A stretch of 64,000 nt of DNA from Diphasiastrum complanatum (taxonomy: Eukaryota; Streptophyta; Lycopodiopsida; Lycopodiales; Lycopodiaceae): NCBI GenBank assembly GCA_029204225.1, contig CM055094.1:22754657-22818656 (forward strand). The letters are read 5' to 3'. Every line of letters begins with the position of its first letter. Position 1 is the first letter of the stretch. Positions 45,779 to 56,544 of the stretch are shown here, piece by piece. Below the pieces are notes generated by a model. The model had not been told where the DNA came from, made no database searches, and saw nothing but the letters and a program-made list of their open reading frames with translations. Both the position numbers and the translations under genes were made by a program.

Positions 45779-46801
45779 TGAAGAAACAAAATGTTTCTAT
45801 TACCAAAGCTTTGCTAGCTTTCAGCCCTCAGTCTGACAAAAAGACACAAAGTGAAAATGTTCATGAACATCACGAAAAGACATGAAGCAGAAATGCTCGC
45901 AAACACCTTGACGAAGAGACACGAACGCGAAAAGTTTGCGAGAGAAATTTTTTTGTGATACAGTAAGAGAAAGTTAGACGACGCAAAAGTCAAATGGCTC
46001 GAAGCGACACAAAAACTTCTCGACCTTCATGCTTCAAAGGATCAAGAAGATCATGCAAGTACAAGAAGTACAAAAACCCCTGATCTGATATGATGACGTC
46101 AGCGGAAGAGTGTTAAAAGGTGCCTAATCCACCTCTCTTGTAATCCGTGATTAGTTATAATAGATTGTTTAGTCTATCTAATCTGGTGCACTACTCTGAA
46201 TGTATAAGATACATACAGTAGGAGATAGACACAAAGTATACAGACTACAAAAAAGAAGTCCACTTGTGAGCAAGACAAGTTTTGTAAGTTGGGATCCACA
46301 GAGGTCCAAGAAGTCTATTAGTAAGCAAGACATTACTCGTGGGAGAGCACCGCTTCTCTCACGCCAACGTGTTGTGTGGGTCTGTCATACAACGCATGAA
46401 AAGCAAGAGTATCAATAGATGATACTGTAACTATTACGGACATATCACTCTTATTTTAGTTTGATCTTGATTGAATTATTGTCTGCCATCGCTTGTATAT
46501 CTCATTTTCATTTATCAATTTCGCACACTGGTTCAGTTTTTGATTGAATGTTGTATTAATCTAAAACGTAGATTAGCAGTGTCTGTCTACATTCTAGAGG
46601 ATTGTAAGAATGATATAGCCGGCAGTGACCAGCAATCATATCCAAAATCCATCCGAATTGTTTTTCGTTTACAATTGATTTGATTTCGCTGCAGCAATGT
46701 CAATATTAGAGCTTGTTCAAGTTTCGTTTCATTCAGTTTCGCTTCGTTGCGTTTGAGAGCCTGATTGATATTTGCAATTAGCGTGACCCACAATTTTTGC
46801 A
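45779..46801 (+). repeat. Copia family A, LTR 1 (diverged)
   Basis: Begins TGAAGAAACAAA and ends TTTTTGCA just before a primer-binding site; about 1,023 bp. It shares order and wording with LTRs at 47977 and 57858 ('aaagc.ttgctagctttcag', 'gacgtcagc', 'gagagc.g.gcttctctcacgccaacg') but is clearly more diverged. It contains an intact TGACGTCA at 46094-46101. Confidence 0.75.
46094..46101. promoter_or_regulatory. TGACGTCA (CRE / bZIP-type) site in LTR 1
   Basis: Perfect palindromic bZIP site inside the LTR. Conserved at the same relative place as TGACGTCA (48314-48321) in LTR 2 and as TGACATCA (58197-58204) in LTR 3. A role in element transcription is inferred. Confidence 0.5.
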
Positions 46802-46805
46802 TTAG

Positions 46806-46817
46806 TGGTATCAGAGC
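46806..46817 (+). other. Primer-binding site (tRNA-iMet type)
   Basis: TGGTATCAGAGC four bases after LTR 1. Confidence 0.85.
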
Positions 46818-46916
46818 TCCGACTTGTCATAGTCAGACATAGCCAGAAAGCTATCATATCCAGGAGGCTAAGCATTCAAACAGAAACTATCAACAAGTGA
46901 GACACAATTCACAACA

Positions 46917-47976
46917 ATGGCTTCGATAAGCAGCATACAATCCAAGATCTGTACAATCCTCGATTCATTAGAATCTAACTTCCTAGCATGGAAGGTTAAG
47001 ACCTCACTGATACTAAAGGGAGAAGGATTATTTCCCTAGGTAGATGGCACTGAGGAGATGCCTACAACTACAGGCAAGGATCTACGCGAATGGAGGGAGA
47101 AGAATGACAAGGCAATAGCCGTGTTATCTTCATCCATCAAGGATAGCCTAACTCTTGACCTGGCTACAATCTCTAAAGCAAAGGAGATGTGGGATACATT
47201 ACTCACAAGATTTTAGTCAAAATCATGCAGTCAGATAATGTTGCTCGAAGACCAGCTGACAAACTTGTAGTGGGATGGTAAAGACCTCACTTTCTTCATT
47301 AGGAAGATGAAGGATCTATTCCTATCACTACACAATTTTGGAACAGAAAATATCATATCAACAGAGAATCAGCTTACATATTTTTTTAGAGCCTTACCAA
47401 GATCCTTCCAGACAACTAGAACGCTGCTAGCAAAATATCCTACAATGACACTCGAAAAGGCTGTCGTTGATATTTGAGAAAAAGTCGAAGCTCGAGAGCA
47501 CCTTGATCACAAGAATACTTCTGACCAAGCTCTCTACAACAATAAGGAAAAATCAAAGAAGCAATTCAAGCCTAAGAGGGAGTCATATCGAAGGCAGGAT
47601 CGAGATCAGCAAGCAGAAGGAGCCAGCAAAGACAAGTGGAAGAACAAAGGAAGGTCAAAACAGTAGAGTGGAGACAAGAAGACATGCGTGAGATGCAAAT
47701 GCGAAGGTCATACTGTCGATTCGTGTTGGCTCAATCCGAAAATTGAGTGTATCCACTATCATAAGAAGGGTCATGCAGCCATGGACTGTTGCTAGAACCC
47801 AAGAAACAAATCAGCTCAAAGAAGATAGGAGAACAACAATACTTCATCCTATGTCGAGGAGCCAGAGAGCTCAAAGATGGGCGAAGAAAGCACGGGAATT
47901 CGACCACCTACATCTGTGAAAATATGTGTGCAGTGTCAACACCTGACACACAGGAGGTAATCCTTGATTCAGGAGT
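46917..47976 (+). pseudogene. Copia family A gag, truncated in protease
   Basis: Starts ATGGCTTCG. Gag reads MASISSIQSKICTILDSLES, NFLAWKVKTSLILKGEGLF, then AVLSSSIKDSLTLDLA and AKEMWDTLLTRF. Two zinc knuckles follow, CVRCKCEGHTVDSC (intact CX2CX4HX4C) and CIHYHKKGHAAMDC (second Cys changed to Tyr). In another frame CAVSTPDTQEVILDSG reaches the protease active site (DSG), where the text runs directly into the next LTR. There are at least five stops. Protease, integrase, RT and RNase H are deleted. Confidence 0.85.
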
Positions 47977-48791
47977 TGAAGAAACAAAGTGTTTCTGATT
48001 ACAAAGCCTTGCTAGCTTTTAGTCCTTCACTCAACGAAGATGTTCGCAAACTCAAACATCTGGAGACACAAAACACGAAGAGTTTTGCGAACACGAAAGT
48101 CAACGGAGACAAAGACAAACGGTTCGCGAACACGAATGGTTCGCAAACACGAAGGATCCACGAACGAGATTCCTTTGCGGTCTAGCAAGAGAGAAAGGCA
48201 GACGAGGTACGAAACCAACGGTGGAAACGAAACCCGTTCTGTCCTCACGCTCCTAGGAGTACCACCAGAGATCACACAAGTACCCAGAAGTATAGAGATC
48301 TGACCTGATGGCATGACGTCAGCAGATACTTCCTAGGTGTGGCTAATTTGCCACTCTTGTAATTCTTTGGTTACTTGTAGATGCTTAATCACTCTAATCT
48401 TAGATTTGCACAGAGAGATTGTACTTACTGAATTATACTTGACACATATCAGAACAAGATACATAGAGTGTAACTTAGAGAAGAAAAACCCAAGAAGAAG
48501 TCTGATGCTAGTAAGCAATCAAGACGAACACAGACAGAAGCTCCGCTTGCGTGCGAGAAGATAATTCTTTCTAGGATCAGAAGATCCAATTGTCCGCTAG
48601 TGAAGCGAGACTACTACTCGTGAGAGAGCCGTGCTTCTCTCACGCCAACGCACTGCGTGGATTTGCATGCAGTGCCATACAAAAATTAGAGAAAATCAAT
48701 ATAGATTATTTTTTTGGTTGTGTCTAATCTTGGATGTCGAATGCTTATGCTGTTTATTTTAATATGTTTGAGTTTTCTTGTTTCCTTTGCC
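47977..48791 (+). repeat. Copia family A, LTR 2 (right end lost)
   Basis: Begins TGAAGAAACAAAGTG and matches LTR 3 closely (about nine bases in ten by eye) until roughly 48790, where the minus-strand gypsy element starts. The last ~200 bp present in LTR 3 are missing. It has repeated 'ttcgcgaacacgaa' words (48083-48150) and TGACGTCA at 48314-48321. Confidence 0.85.
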
Positions 48792-49380
48792 TATGTATAC
48801 TCTGCTGACCCGAAAGGTAGGACTTTAAACTTACCCTGGATTATGCCCCAGCAGAGACATCATTTCTGCTTGATAGAAAGCTGGGCCCATAACCAGAGAA
48901 AGTCTTCCTTCTCCCATAGTCGCTTCCAATGGTCGAAGGCGATGCCTACTGCGCCTGGTAGCATCATATAATTCATACGCCATTGTAATTCAATGTTAAA
49001 AACAGGTGGACACCATTTCCAAAAGCGTTTAGCAAATGCACGAAATCTGTCAACAGATACCTTCGACTGATTCCGCCGCATTCATTTTGGTTGTGTAGAT
49101 GTAGTTGCCAAGTCCTGAGTTTGCAACTCAGTAGCCAGCTTCTGATCTTCCATTTGTTGTTGGAGATCTGACAGCTCATGTTCGAGCTTGTCAATCTTTG
49201 CGACTGCTTCCAAATACTCGGCATGGTCTGAGGCTCTGGTGCAGGCAGGCACAAATGAAATTTGTTGTGTAAGATCATCAATTCTGAGTAAGGCCTAAAG
49301 GTACTCGTCATGTGCATCTGGTCTGCTGCAAGATGGGGTAGCTTCACTCGAAAACTCCTTTAGCTCCGCCAATTCTTCCT
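48792..49380 (-). pseudogene. Coiled-coil ORF remnant of a gypsy element
   Basis: Minus-strand text EELAELKEFSSEAT, then RIDDLTQQISFVP, EYLEAVAKIDKLEHELSDLQ followed by QQMEDQKLATELQTQD (strong heptad, coiled-coil character), a stop, then SKVSVDRFRAFAKRFWKWCP and MLPGAVGIAFDHWKRLW. It lies directly after the truncated RT start of the gypsy element and in another frame. I do not recognise the second part. It could be an extra ORF downstream of pol, or unrelated DNA joined by deletion. Confidence 0.45.
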
Positions 49381-50388
49381 CGACAAGATTGTCTCTGTTG
49401 AACAGGCACAACATCTTCCTTCAGATCAATTCGGTGCTCTCCGAATTCTGCAAGTATACCCTTCAAATCATCGAGTGACCAGACAAAAACATCTTGATAC
49501 TCCTTTAATAGTTCAGTGAATTCCGCCAACTCAGATTCTCCAAGTGACTTTGAAACATGCACAAATCTGCCAAGTGCAAGTTCAATCAATTCAGTAGAAT
49601 CTGGTAAGATGATACCTTCGGTCATACTGGCCTTGGTATGGCCATGAATTTCGTGCATGGTTGACTCCATAGATGTTTTCTTGTCATCAACATGGTTCTT
49701 TTTACCAAATTCGTATTTAGATTTGTCACTCGAATCGTCAGACTCTTTCGAGTTTGTGTCTGCAACGTTAATTTTTTCATACGAAACATCAGCTTCATCG
49801 TTGCAGGCATCGAAAAATTCTTCGTCATCAGCATTCTCATAACATTCAAAGTACTACACTTCAATATCAGATTTATAGGAAAAAATATTCAAGGCATATG
49901 AAGATTCTTCTGATGTAAAACTGGTGTCGGACAAAGGAGTTTCACCTTCATATTTGTCACGACTCCAGGTTATGATTTGTTTTATTGGCTTACCTCGGTT
50001 ATTGATCTCACCAGTCTGAAATCTTAGCTCTCTAGATTTCCAGTACACTAGCATTTGATTGATAAAGCCAAGGTCATCCAATCAACACAGAATAGGATGA
50101 CAAACCGAGTGGTTTGATAACAATGAAATTCATGGTGAATGGCTTGGCTTGAATGTAGACAGTGACATCCTTCAGCTCACCAACAGGTTTTCTTCGTGTC
50201 GAATCAGCTAACTTGATGTTTCGCTGTGTTGGTTGAATGTCAGTCAGCCCCAGAGCATGAGATGTGTCTTCTGTTATTATATTTACACTGGAACCAGAGT
50301 CAATTGGCACTTTTTTGATTAGGCATCCTGCAATAGTAACATCAATTTTAGGTGCACCAAGATCACCTAAATCAATGAACACCAGCAT
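49344..50388 (-). pseudogene. Ty3/gypsy protease and truncated RT start
   Basis: Protease at 50074-50388 (LVFIDLGDLGAPKIDVTI, VPIDSGSSVNIITEDT with the DSG active site). A linker follows at 49670-50081. Then comes the N-terminus of RT (49380-49670) with ELAEFTELLKEYQDVFVWS, DLKGI and EHRIDLKEDVVPVQQRQ. All RT catalytic motifs, RNase H and integrase are missing; the reading breaks at about 49380. Confidence 0.85.
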
Positions 50389-50437
50389 CTGGCAGAGAAA
50401 TTTTCTTCTTCTTCTTACGCACAGAAAGGCCTTTCAG

Positions 50438-52261
50438 CTACATTTTGTAATAAGTGTTATCTGCCAATAGCTGTTCAAAAGTAATGTTTGGTCGAAGAGA
50501 TCCAATATCAGTTACGATGTCATATTCTTTTGTCTTTGATTTTGAGGTTGGTTTATCAATAACAGCACTAGACAATTTTGTCTTCGCGATTTCTTTGTCT
50601 TCTTCCTCAAAAGTGACCACCTTCTCTGCATGAGCAGTCTTTAGTTCAGCGTTGATGATTTCCTTCGCTTCTGTCGAGATATCTTTTGCAAATAACTTCG
50701 CAGCATCACGGTCATAGTCAGGGTCATTCTGGAGATCTTCTTTAGTCGTGGATTTGTTCGTCGTCTTGCTAGAACATTTCGTCTTCGAGGATTTTCGGCG
50801 ATTTGTCGAAGATTTTTGATCAGGTTTTGAGGAGCTTTTGTTTCTCGTGGTGACTTTAAAAATCTTTTTCATGTCACTTGGCCGGGATTGATCCTCAGTC
50901 TTTGCCAATTTTCTTTCAATAATGTCAATTCTCTGTACAACAGCATCTGTCGCAGCTTTCGCTTTCGTGTCTGCAGCAGCTGGTGTTGCTACATACTGAT
51001 ATTTGGGTCGCGGCTTCTGCAGCTGAGGGCAGTCAGGATACTTGTGACTAGGTTCTCTACAATTCGAGCATAATGGTACGTAACCAATTGGCTTTCGTGG
51101 TTGAGGACAGTCAGGAGAAAAATGTCTTGGCTCTCCACAGTTGTAGCAGTTGTCCGAAACTGGTTCATTCGAGGTTTGAGACTTCGCTGGTCCAACAAAT
51201 TTAGGAGGATTATGTCTTTTTGGTGCGAATTTGGGTTTGTTCTGCTGGGCTGATGCTGCAGTACCTTGTACATAGTTAGTAGTCACATCGTTCTGAAAAA
51301 TAAAAAGTACCTCCTGGGCAGGATCTTCAATGTATTTGACATTAACAATGGTGTAGTCTTCCTTGGTGTGTCCAAATGTTCCACATTTTGTACACCACAT
51401 TCCTGAGTTAGAAGAAGATGCCTTTGGTCTTTTATCTGCAACTTCTGAGATCTGCACTTTCAAGTCATTAAATTTTGTACTAAGGTCAGCCATATTACTT
51501 CTCCAAAGCTTTTCCACTTTGGAAGTTGATGACTTATCCTCGACAACTTTCGTGTCGTCCTTTCGTTTAGTTCGTCGTTTATTCTTTTTCTCTCCTTTGT
51601 CAGCATCTGATTGCGACGAATCACTACTTTTTGATTCCGAGCTTGAAGAATTACTACTAAAATCAGAATCTGAATCATCATCGTTGTCACTGAAATCAGT
51701 CTTAGACTTTCGAGATTTTTTCGTTGATCACTGCTTTCGCGCTAATTTTGAAGTCTCGAAATTTTCTGCACTAGCTATAACAACTGCTAAGGAGTTCACG
51801 TCCCCTTGTCTGCAGTATCGATCAATCTTTGGTGGTAGACCAACCAAAAACCATTCGATTTGCATATCCACGGGATATACACAGGTTAGTTTTCCTATGA
51901 GGTTTTTAACCTTACGTGTATATTTGCGAAGAGATTCTTTACTCTTCTTTTGAACATTGTTCAGTCGTCCAAGAATTCTAGATTTGTAACCTATCTCTCT
52001 AAACTGGTTCAGAAACACATCTTTCAACAGGTACCAGGTTCCTACATGGCCTAGTTCTACCTAGCTATACCAGATACGCGCCTGTTTTCTTAGCAGACCA
52101 GGGAAAATTTGTAATTTGTCTACGTTAGTTCCCTCGTTATTCGCATTGGCTATTGACTCAAATTGTGAGACATAGCTATCTGCATCATCAGAGCTGGTCC
52201 CTTTAAAATAATCATACTTAATTTTAGAGATAGAAGTGAAGTGTGAATTTGAAGAGTTCAA
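50438..52261 (-). pseudogene. Ty3/gypsy gag with three zinc knuckles
   Basis: Gag begins at about 52261 (MNSSNSHFTSISKIKYDYFK, DADSYVSQFESI..), has a stop after ARIWYS, then continues KDVFLNQFREIGYKSRILGR and TCVYPVDMQIEWFLVGLPPK. The last 359 codons (50438-51517) are open, with knuckles CTKCGTFGHTKEDY (last Cys changed), CYNCGEPRHFSPDC and CSNCREPSHKYPDC, followed by a Lys/Ser-rich tail. The frame breaks between 51517 and 51730 fall in a Ser/Asp-rich stretch. Confidence 0.87.
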
Positions 52262-53924
52262 ACTTCAAAAATTCAATTGAAAGGTTAAAATCACCAATAT
52301 GATTGAAAAAAGACATCCCTTATAAATTTCAAAATAGGGCAAGTGGAGTCAATTAGCATCAAAAGGAATATAGAGGAGAAAAGATGAGACTGACCTAACA
52401 AGTGGAGAAGTGTACTTCGAGGATCGAAGAGTCGTCCACTCCCCAAAATGGAGGCGTCAACTTCAGGTACTTCTTTTGAGCTCCTCTATCTTCCTGTATT
52501 GAACTAATCAGACAGTAGTTAGTGATAGCTAGCAACAGTTCCCACAAAAAATAGCACTTTAGCTTTAGATTCATCTCAGCTTTAAAATAGACCTCTAAAT
52601 CACCAACCGAGAATCCTGGATTCAAGATTCACCTAGGAAATCAGCCTATGAAAATATGAAAGCTGCTTGCAGACTTTTTCGAAGAGAGGCTAGGAGTCTG
52701 AAATCCATGGCAGTGCATCAGAAAATTAGAATCGGTAGAATGCATTGTTACAGCAGTTAGCAGAATCCAATGCAAATCCATCAGAAATCAATGCCAACAT
52801 AATAGCAGAATGCAGGGGGCAAAAGTAGATGGCAACAAGTTCTGTAGATCATTGAGGTGAAAAAAACTAGAATGAGGTGTCAAAGCCAATTACAGGCTCT
52901 TCCAAATGACTTGGCAATCACGGGCAACATATGGCAGCACGATTTTCTGCCTCATCGATCTGAAACGAGGTGCAATGAGGTCTGAAACACCATGTAGCAT
53001 GTCCCACAGCAGTAGTGCGACCAGGATCCATTCAAAATGCACTTCCAAATGCGCTGGCAGTCAGGGACAACAAGATGAAATCTTGATTTTGTGCCTCATT
53101 GTACAGTGTATAAAACTATGAACGTCCACAAGCCAAAAGCAACAGGGCAAAGCAGGAGCGCGAGCATGTTTCAAAAACCATGCACGTCCACAGGTAGGGG
53201 CGCGAGCAGGAGTGCGAGCAGGGGGCGGGGAAGAGAGATGCTAAAAAAACAAATTTGTTTTCTGAAATTTTGTATCATCTTGGAGATGACATTTTTTGTC
53301 TTTTCGACATTTTTGAGTGCTCGTGGCCTTAACTGGCTAGGATACGAATTTCACAGGTTGCCAGGAGAATTAAGTTATTTAGCCCACCTCAGTTTCCATC
53401 TGCAAGTGATCAATCAGTACAAACTACTACCAATTGATTTACTGAATATTATCTTCGGGCTCCCAACATGTGTTTTTGACTAACGAAAGATTCAGTTGTA
53501 TTAAACCCTTGCTTTTTCTGAGTAAAGACTCAACCGTACGTGTATATGATTCTTTGGAGACATTTTTGGTCCCAGTCCCCACCCCATACTACTATTTTCT
53601 GAATCCGTTAGGCTAGCTGTAACAAGTACAATTTCATTCGAGGATTCATCCTTGTCTTTTGCTATTGGTAAGAAAGATCTTGTTCAAAAATCCTATTGGG
53701 CTTCATGTAGTACTCCAAGTTTGGTAAAAATACAATAAGTTTTTTATCCTCATAGGATATTCACATTGCCTACCTCACTTTTCTATATACCTCACATGCT
53801 TGAACTAGGATATCAATGGCTTATTGCACCATGTACTATCAATACTATGGATACAATTTCGAAATCACTTAGAAAGTTTTACAATGATATTGTGCACAAT
53901 AAATGAATTTTTATATAGCCAATA
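52262..53924. other. Probable 5' end of the gypsy element and unassigned DNA
   Basis: Upstream (on the minus strand) of the gypsy gag. Probably leader or LTR, but no second LTR copy or clear primer site was found. 53130-53250 has a locally GC-rich run with repeated 'gcgagcaggag' words. Confidence 0.35.
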
Positions 53925-54000
53925 GGTTGCAAGTGGATTTATATCAAGTTTTGTGCTAATGGAACCATGGACAAGTACAAGGTGAGGTTGGTGGCAAAAG
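53925..54000 (+). pseudogene. Tiny Ty1/copia RT fragment
   Basis: Reads GCKWIYIKFCANGTMDKYKV then RLVAKDSAQ, the start of the copia RT domain, with nothing recognisable following. Confidence 0.6.
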
Positions 54001-54334
54001 ACTCTGCCCAATAAGAGCAATACTAGGTTAGATATACTTGGCATGACATGATTTAAATTAGACTAGGTTAAAGTGAACCCTCCTAGATTGATGATAATCT
54101 GATTTAGGAAGTCTTAGCTAGGCATAGGTAAGTGGCAAGAGTCATTAGATTGAGGATAGATCATAGGTTGATCAAGATTTCATGATTTTATGTGTTGATT
54201 TGTTTGGTATAAGTGCTAGAAGAGAATTGAGTAGTTTCAAATCTTTGTGATTTCTCTTTGAAAACATTTGTTGTTGTTCAAAGGAGTGCTTTGTGCCTTG
54301 AAACTGGTTGAAAGAGAAGATTAGATCATTGCTC

Positions 54335-54870
54335 ATGTTAAAAGCCAATGATAGGCTTACCTCAAGTAATTATTCATTTTGGAAAGGTGGGATGGATTCA
54401 CTTCTTGAGATGAATGATATTTTGGATGTTGTTGTAGGTTTGGAGGAGAGACCAACAACACAACAAGATCAAATGAGGTATGATAAGAGGGCTAAAAGGG
54501 CTCTACACATGATCAAGATGAATGTTACCAATGAGCTTCTCAAGGAGGTTGGTAAGAGTACTTAATCTAAGGATGCTTGGGATTCATTGAAGAAGCTTTA
54601 TGAGTCCAAGTCTACTTCTAGAGTGTTGACTCTAAGAAGGCCAAATCTTTTCTTGTTTGCAAAAGAGTGAAAAAAGTCCAAATACTTTTATTTTGAGGAT
54701 GAAAGCATTGAATGATGAGTTGGTTTGCATTTTTCAAAGTATTGCTATTCAAAAGACTTTGCCAAGTTTGATGGATCTTCAAGAGATCTTGATCAATGAA
54801 GAATATATATTGGCTCAACCAAATGGAATGAAACTGATTGCAACAGAAACTAGACAAAAATAGCTTCAAA
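54335..54870 (+). pseudogene. Ty1/copia gag fragment (family B)
   Basis: From ATG 54335: MLKANDRLTSSNYSFWKGGM, LLEMNDILDVVVGLEERP, then RALHMIKMNVTNELLKEVGK, a stop, DAWDSLKKLYESK, and in another frame TFILRMKALNDELVCIFQS and LPSLMDLQEILINEE. It lacks zinc knuckle and pol. Related gags lie at 25740-26690 (minus) and 63698-64000. Confidence 0.8.
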
Positions 54871-55288
54871 ACAAGCTATCAAGCAAGATAAATGGATCAA
54901 ACATGAGAGAGAACTTCCAAACTGAAATTGGATGTTCCTCACACGTGTCTGAGCACTTGATTCCGTACAATACCAGGTCAGACCCAATCAATGTCCTTTT
55001 GATCTCTTTTGATCCAAGATTGAACAAGATAGCTACGAAAATGGGCCTTGACAACTTCTAGCTCAAGATTGATGAAATTTTTTTCACTTAGATGGATCAA
55101 AATGCATGGTAACCTTAGGTAGGCTCTGATACCATGTTGAATTTCACACGTGTGGACTGTCCACTACATGTACTTGTCGTAAAAACTCCTCTCTAAGCTT
55201 CCGGTATCTTTCTAATCTCGATTTTCTATCAGACATACAGAAGAGATGGAAATGGATGTGTCAGATTTCTTATAACTTTTCTAAACTA
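54871..55288 (-). other. 5' region of a minus-strand LTR element
   Basis: Contains a minus-strand primer site (55123-55134). Sequence to its left should be that element's leader or gag but only short broken text is present. To its right 'ttgaatttcacacgtgtgg' is probably the LTR end. Confidence 0.4.
55123..55134 (-). other. Primer-binding site (tRNA-iMet type)
   Basis: The plus strand reads gctctgatacca, the reverse complement of TGGTATCAGAGC. It marks a minus-strand LTR element whose LTR lies to the right. Confidence 0.75.
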
Positions 55289-55306
55289 TCCCCGGCAATG
55301 GCGCCA
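55289..55306 (-). other. Primer-binding site (tRNA-Asp type)
   Basis: Plus-strand tccccggcaatggcgcca equals the 3' end of plant tRNA-Asp including CCA, with one difference from the usual sequence. As a minus-strand primer site it is typical of certain Ty3/gypsy groups. No tRNA body is present, so it is not a tRNA gene. Confidence 0.75.
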
Positions 55307-55311
55307 AACAT

Positions 55312-56540
55312 TGGTATATGTTGTGCTATACCAACAGGGTTAATATAGATTTTGTAGCAAAAAGTATTGTTCCCACAGAGGACATCGTTAGAAAAATATG
55401 TTTTTGGTGTAATTATGGCAGGTGGTTTCGAATGTTATTCTAGTTGTCGACAGACATTAAAAAGTAACCGGTATTACTTATATTTGGAATGGGTAATGTT
55501 AATGAATTCAGAACAACAATCTGGCCTCTATCGAATTGAAGGAAGCGCTTTCTACAAATGAAATGTTATCAGAGTAGTACAGCAGACTACACTCTGGCTG
55601 ACTAAGGTGTCAACAGAGAATCGAAAATGGTTCGATGTATTCGCGACTGCGCAGATAATTAATAAATCGAGTTTGCGAACTATTCCTACCTAGACAATAG
55701 TCCTCAACAACTAAAGCCCAACTTAATGGTTAAAGAGCACAAATGGTTTTAGAGCACATTAGAAACTTATGTCAATGCCAATCAGGAAAATAGATCAGAG
55801 ACTCAATTTTTCAGATAGGGACTGTCATCTCATTTGTATACATACAACTTAATTCAATGATCGTGCTAGACTGCACAAAGATAGTCATTATTCGAGTGTC
55901 GAAAAGAAAGTATTCGCGATAGACGAATAAGATGATTTTAAGACAGTTCTTTAGGGCATGCTTTACGGAAACACAGCAAACGATTGTAATGCACTAGAGC
56001 GTCTGTCTGATCAGAGAGTAATTCATGAAATGCATTAGCGATTGTTAGTAGACTCAAGATCACTCACACTCAGCAGTGCGGAGAATAGAGATAAGGGAGA
56101 ATAACTCACATAACTCTATTCACTTCTTCAATCTCTTACATAAGCATAAACTCTTCTCTCTCGATGATCGAGACTAAAGTGTGAGATCAATATATGTTCT
56201 ACGGGGCGAACAAACACACCTCTTAAACAATAGGTGTGTCGCTCCCGCGAAAGGGTCTAGTTAAGAATTAAACTGAAAATACGTTCAACTATACCATAAG
56301 AGATATACTTAACTATGAGTTTAAGTTACTCTAGTTTAACATGTCTTTTTATAACTAGTCGTTTCATATGGACGACCTAGTTAAGGGTTATCCAAGACAA
56401 TGTCTTTTCCTATTAAAGGTCTAGTCCTTAATTTATAAGGCAAATACCTAGGAGATATATTCTCGAAAAATGACTTAGGCCTCTTCATGATTTATACTTA
56501 ACCAGCTCATATCTTCATTTTTTAGTATATCATGCCATAT
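55312..56540 (-). repeat. Probable gypsy-type LTR
   Basis: About 1.2 kb between the tRNA-Asp primer site and the copia RT fragment that starts at about 56545. It begins 'tggtatatgttgtgc' on the plus strand and lacks coding potential. Boundaries are inferred; no partner LTR or internal region is present. Confidence 0.45.
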
Positions 56541-56544
56541 TTAT

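Noticed and set aside
48083-48150. CRISPR-like spaced repeats in the LTR
   Set aside because: Spacing is irregular, spacers are not unique, and the motif lies inside a retrotransposon LTR of a plant genome.
55289-55306. A tRNA-Asp gene
   Set aside because: Only the last 18 bases of the tRNA are present, without arms or body; it is a retroelement primer-binding site.
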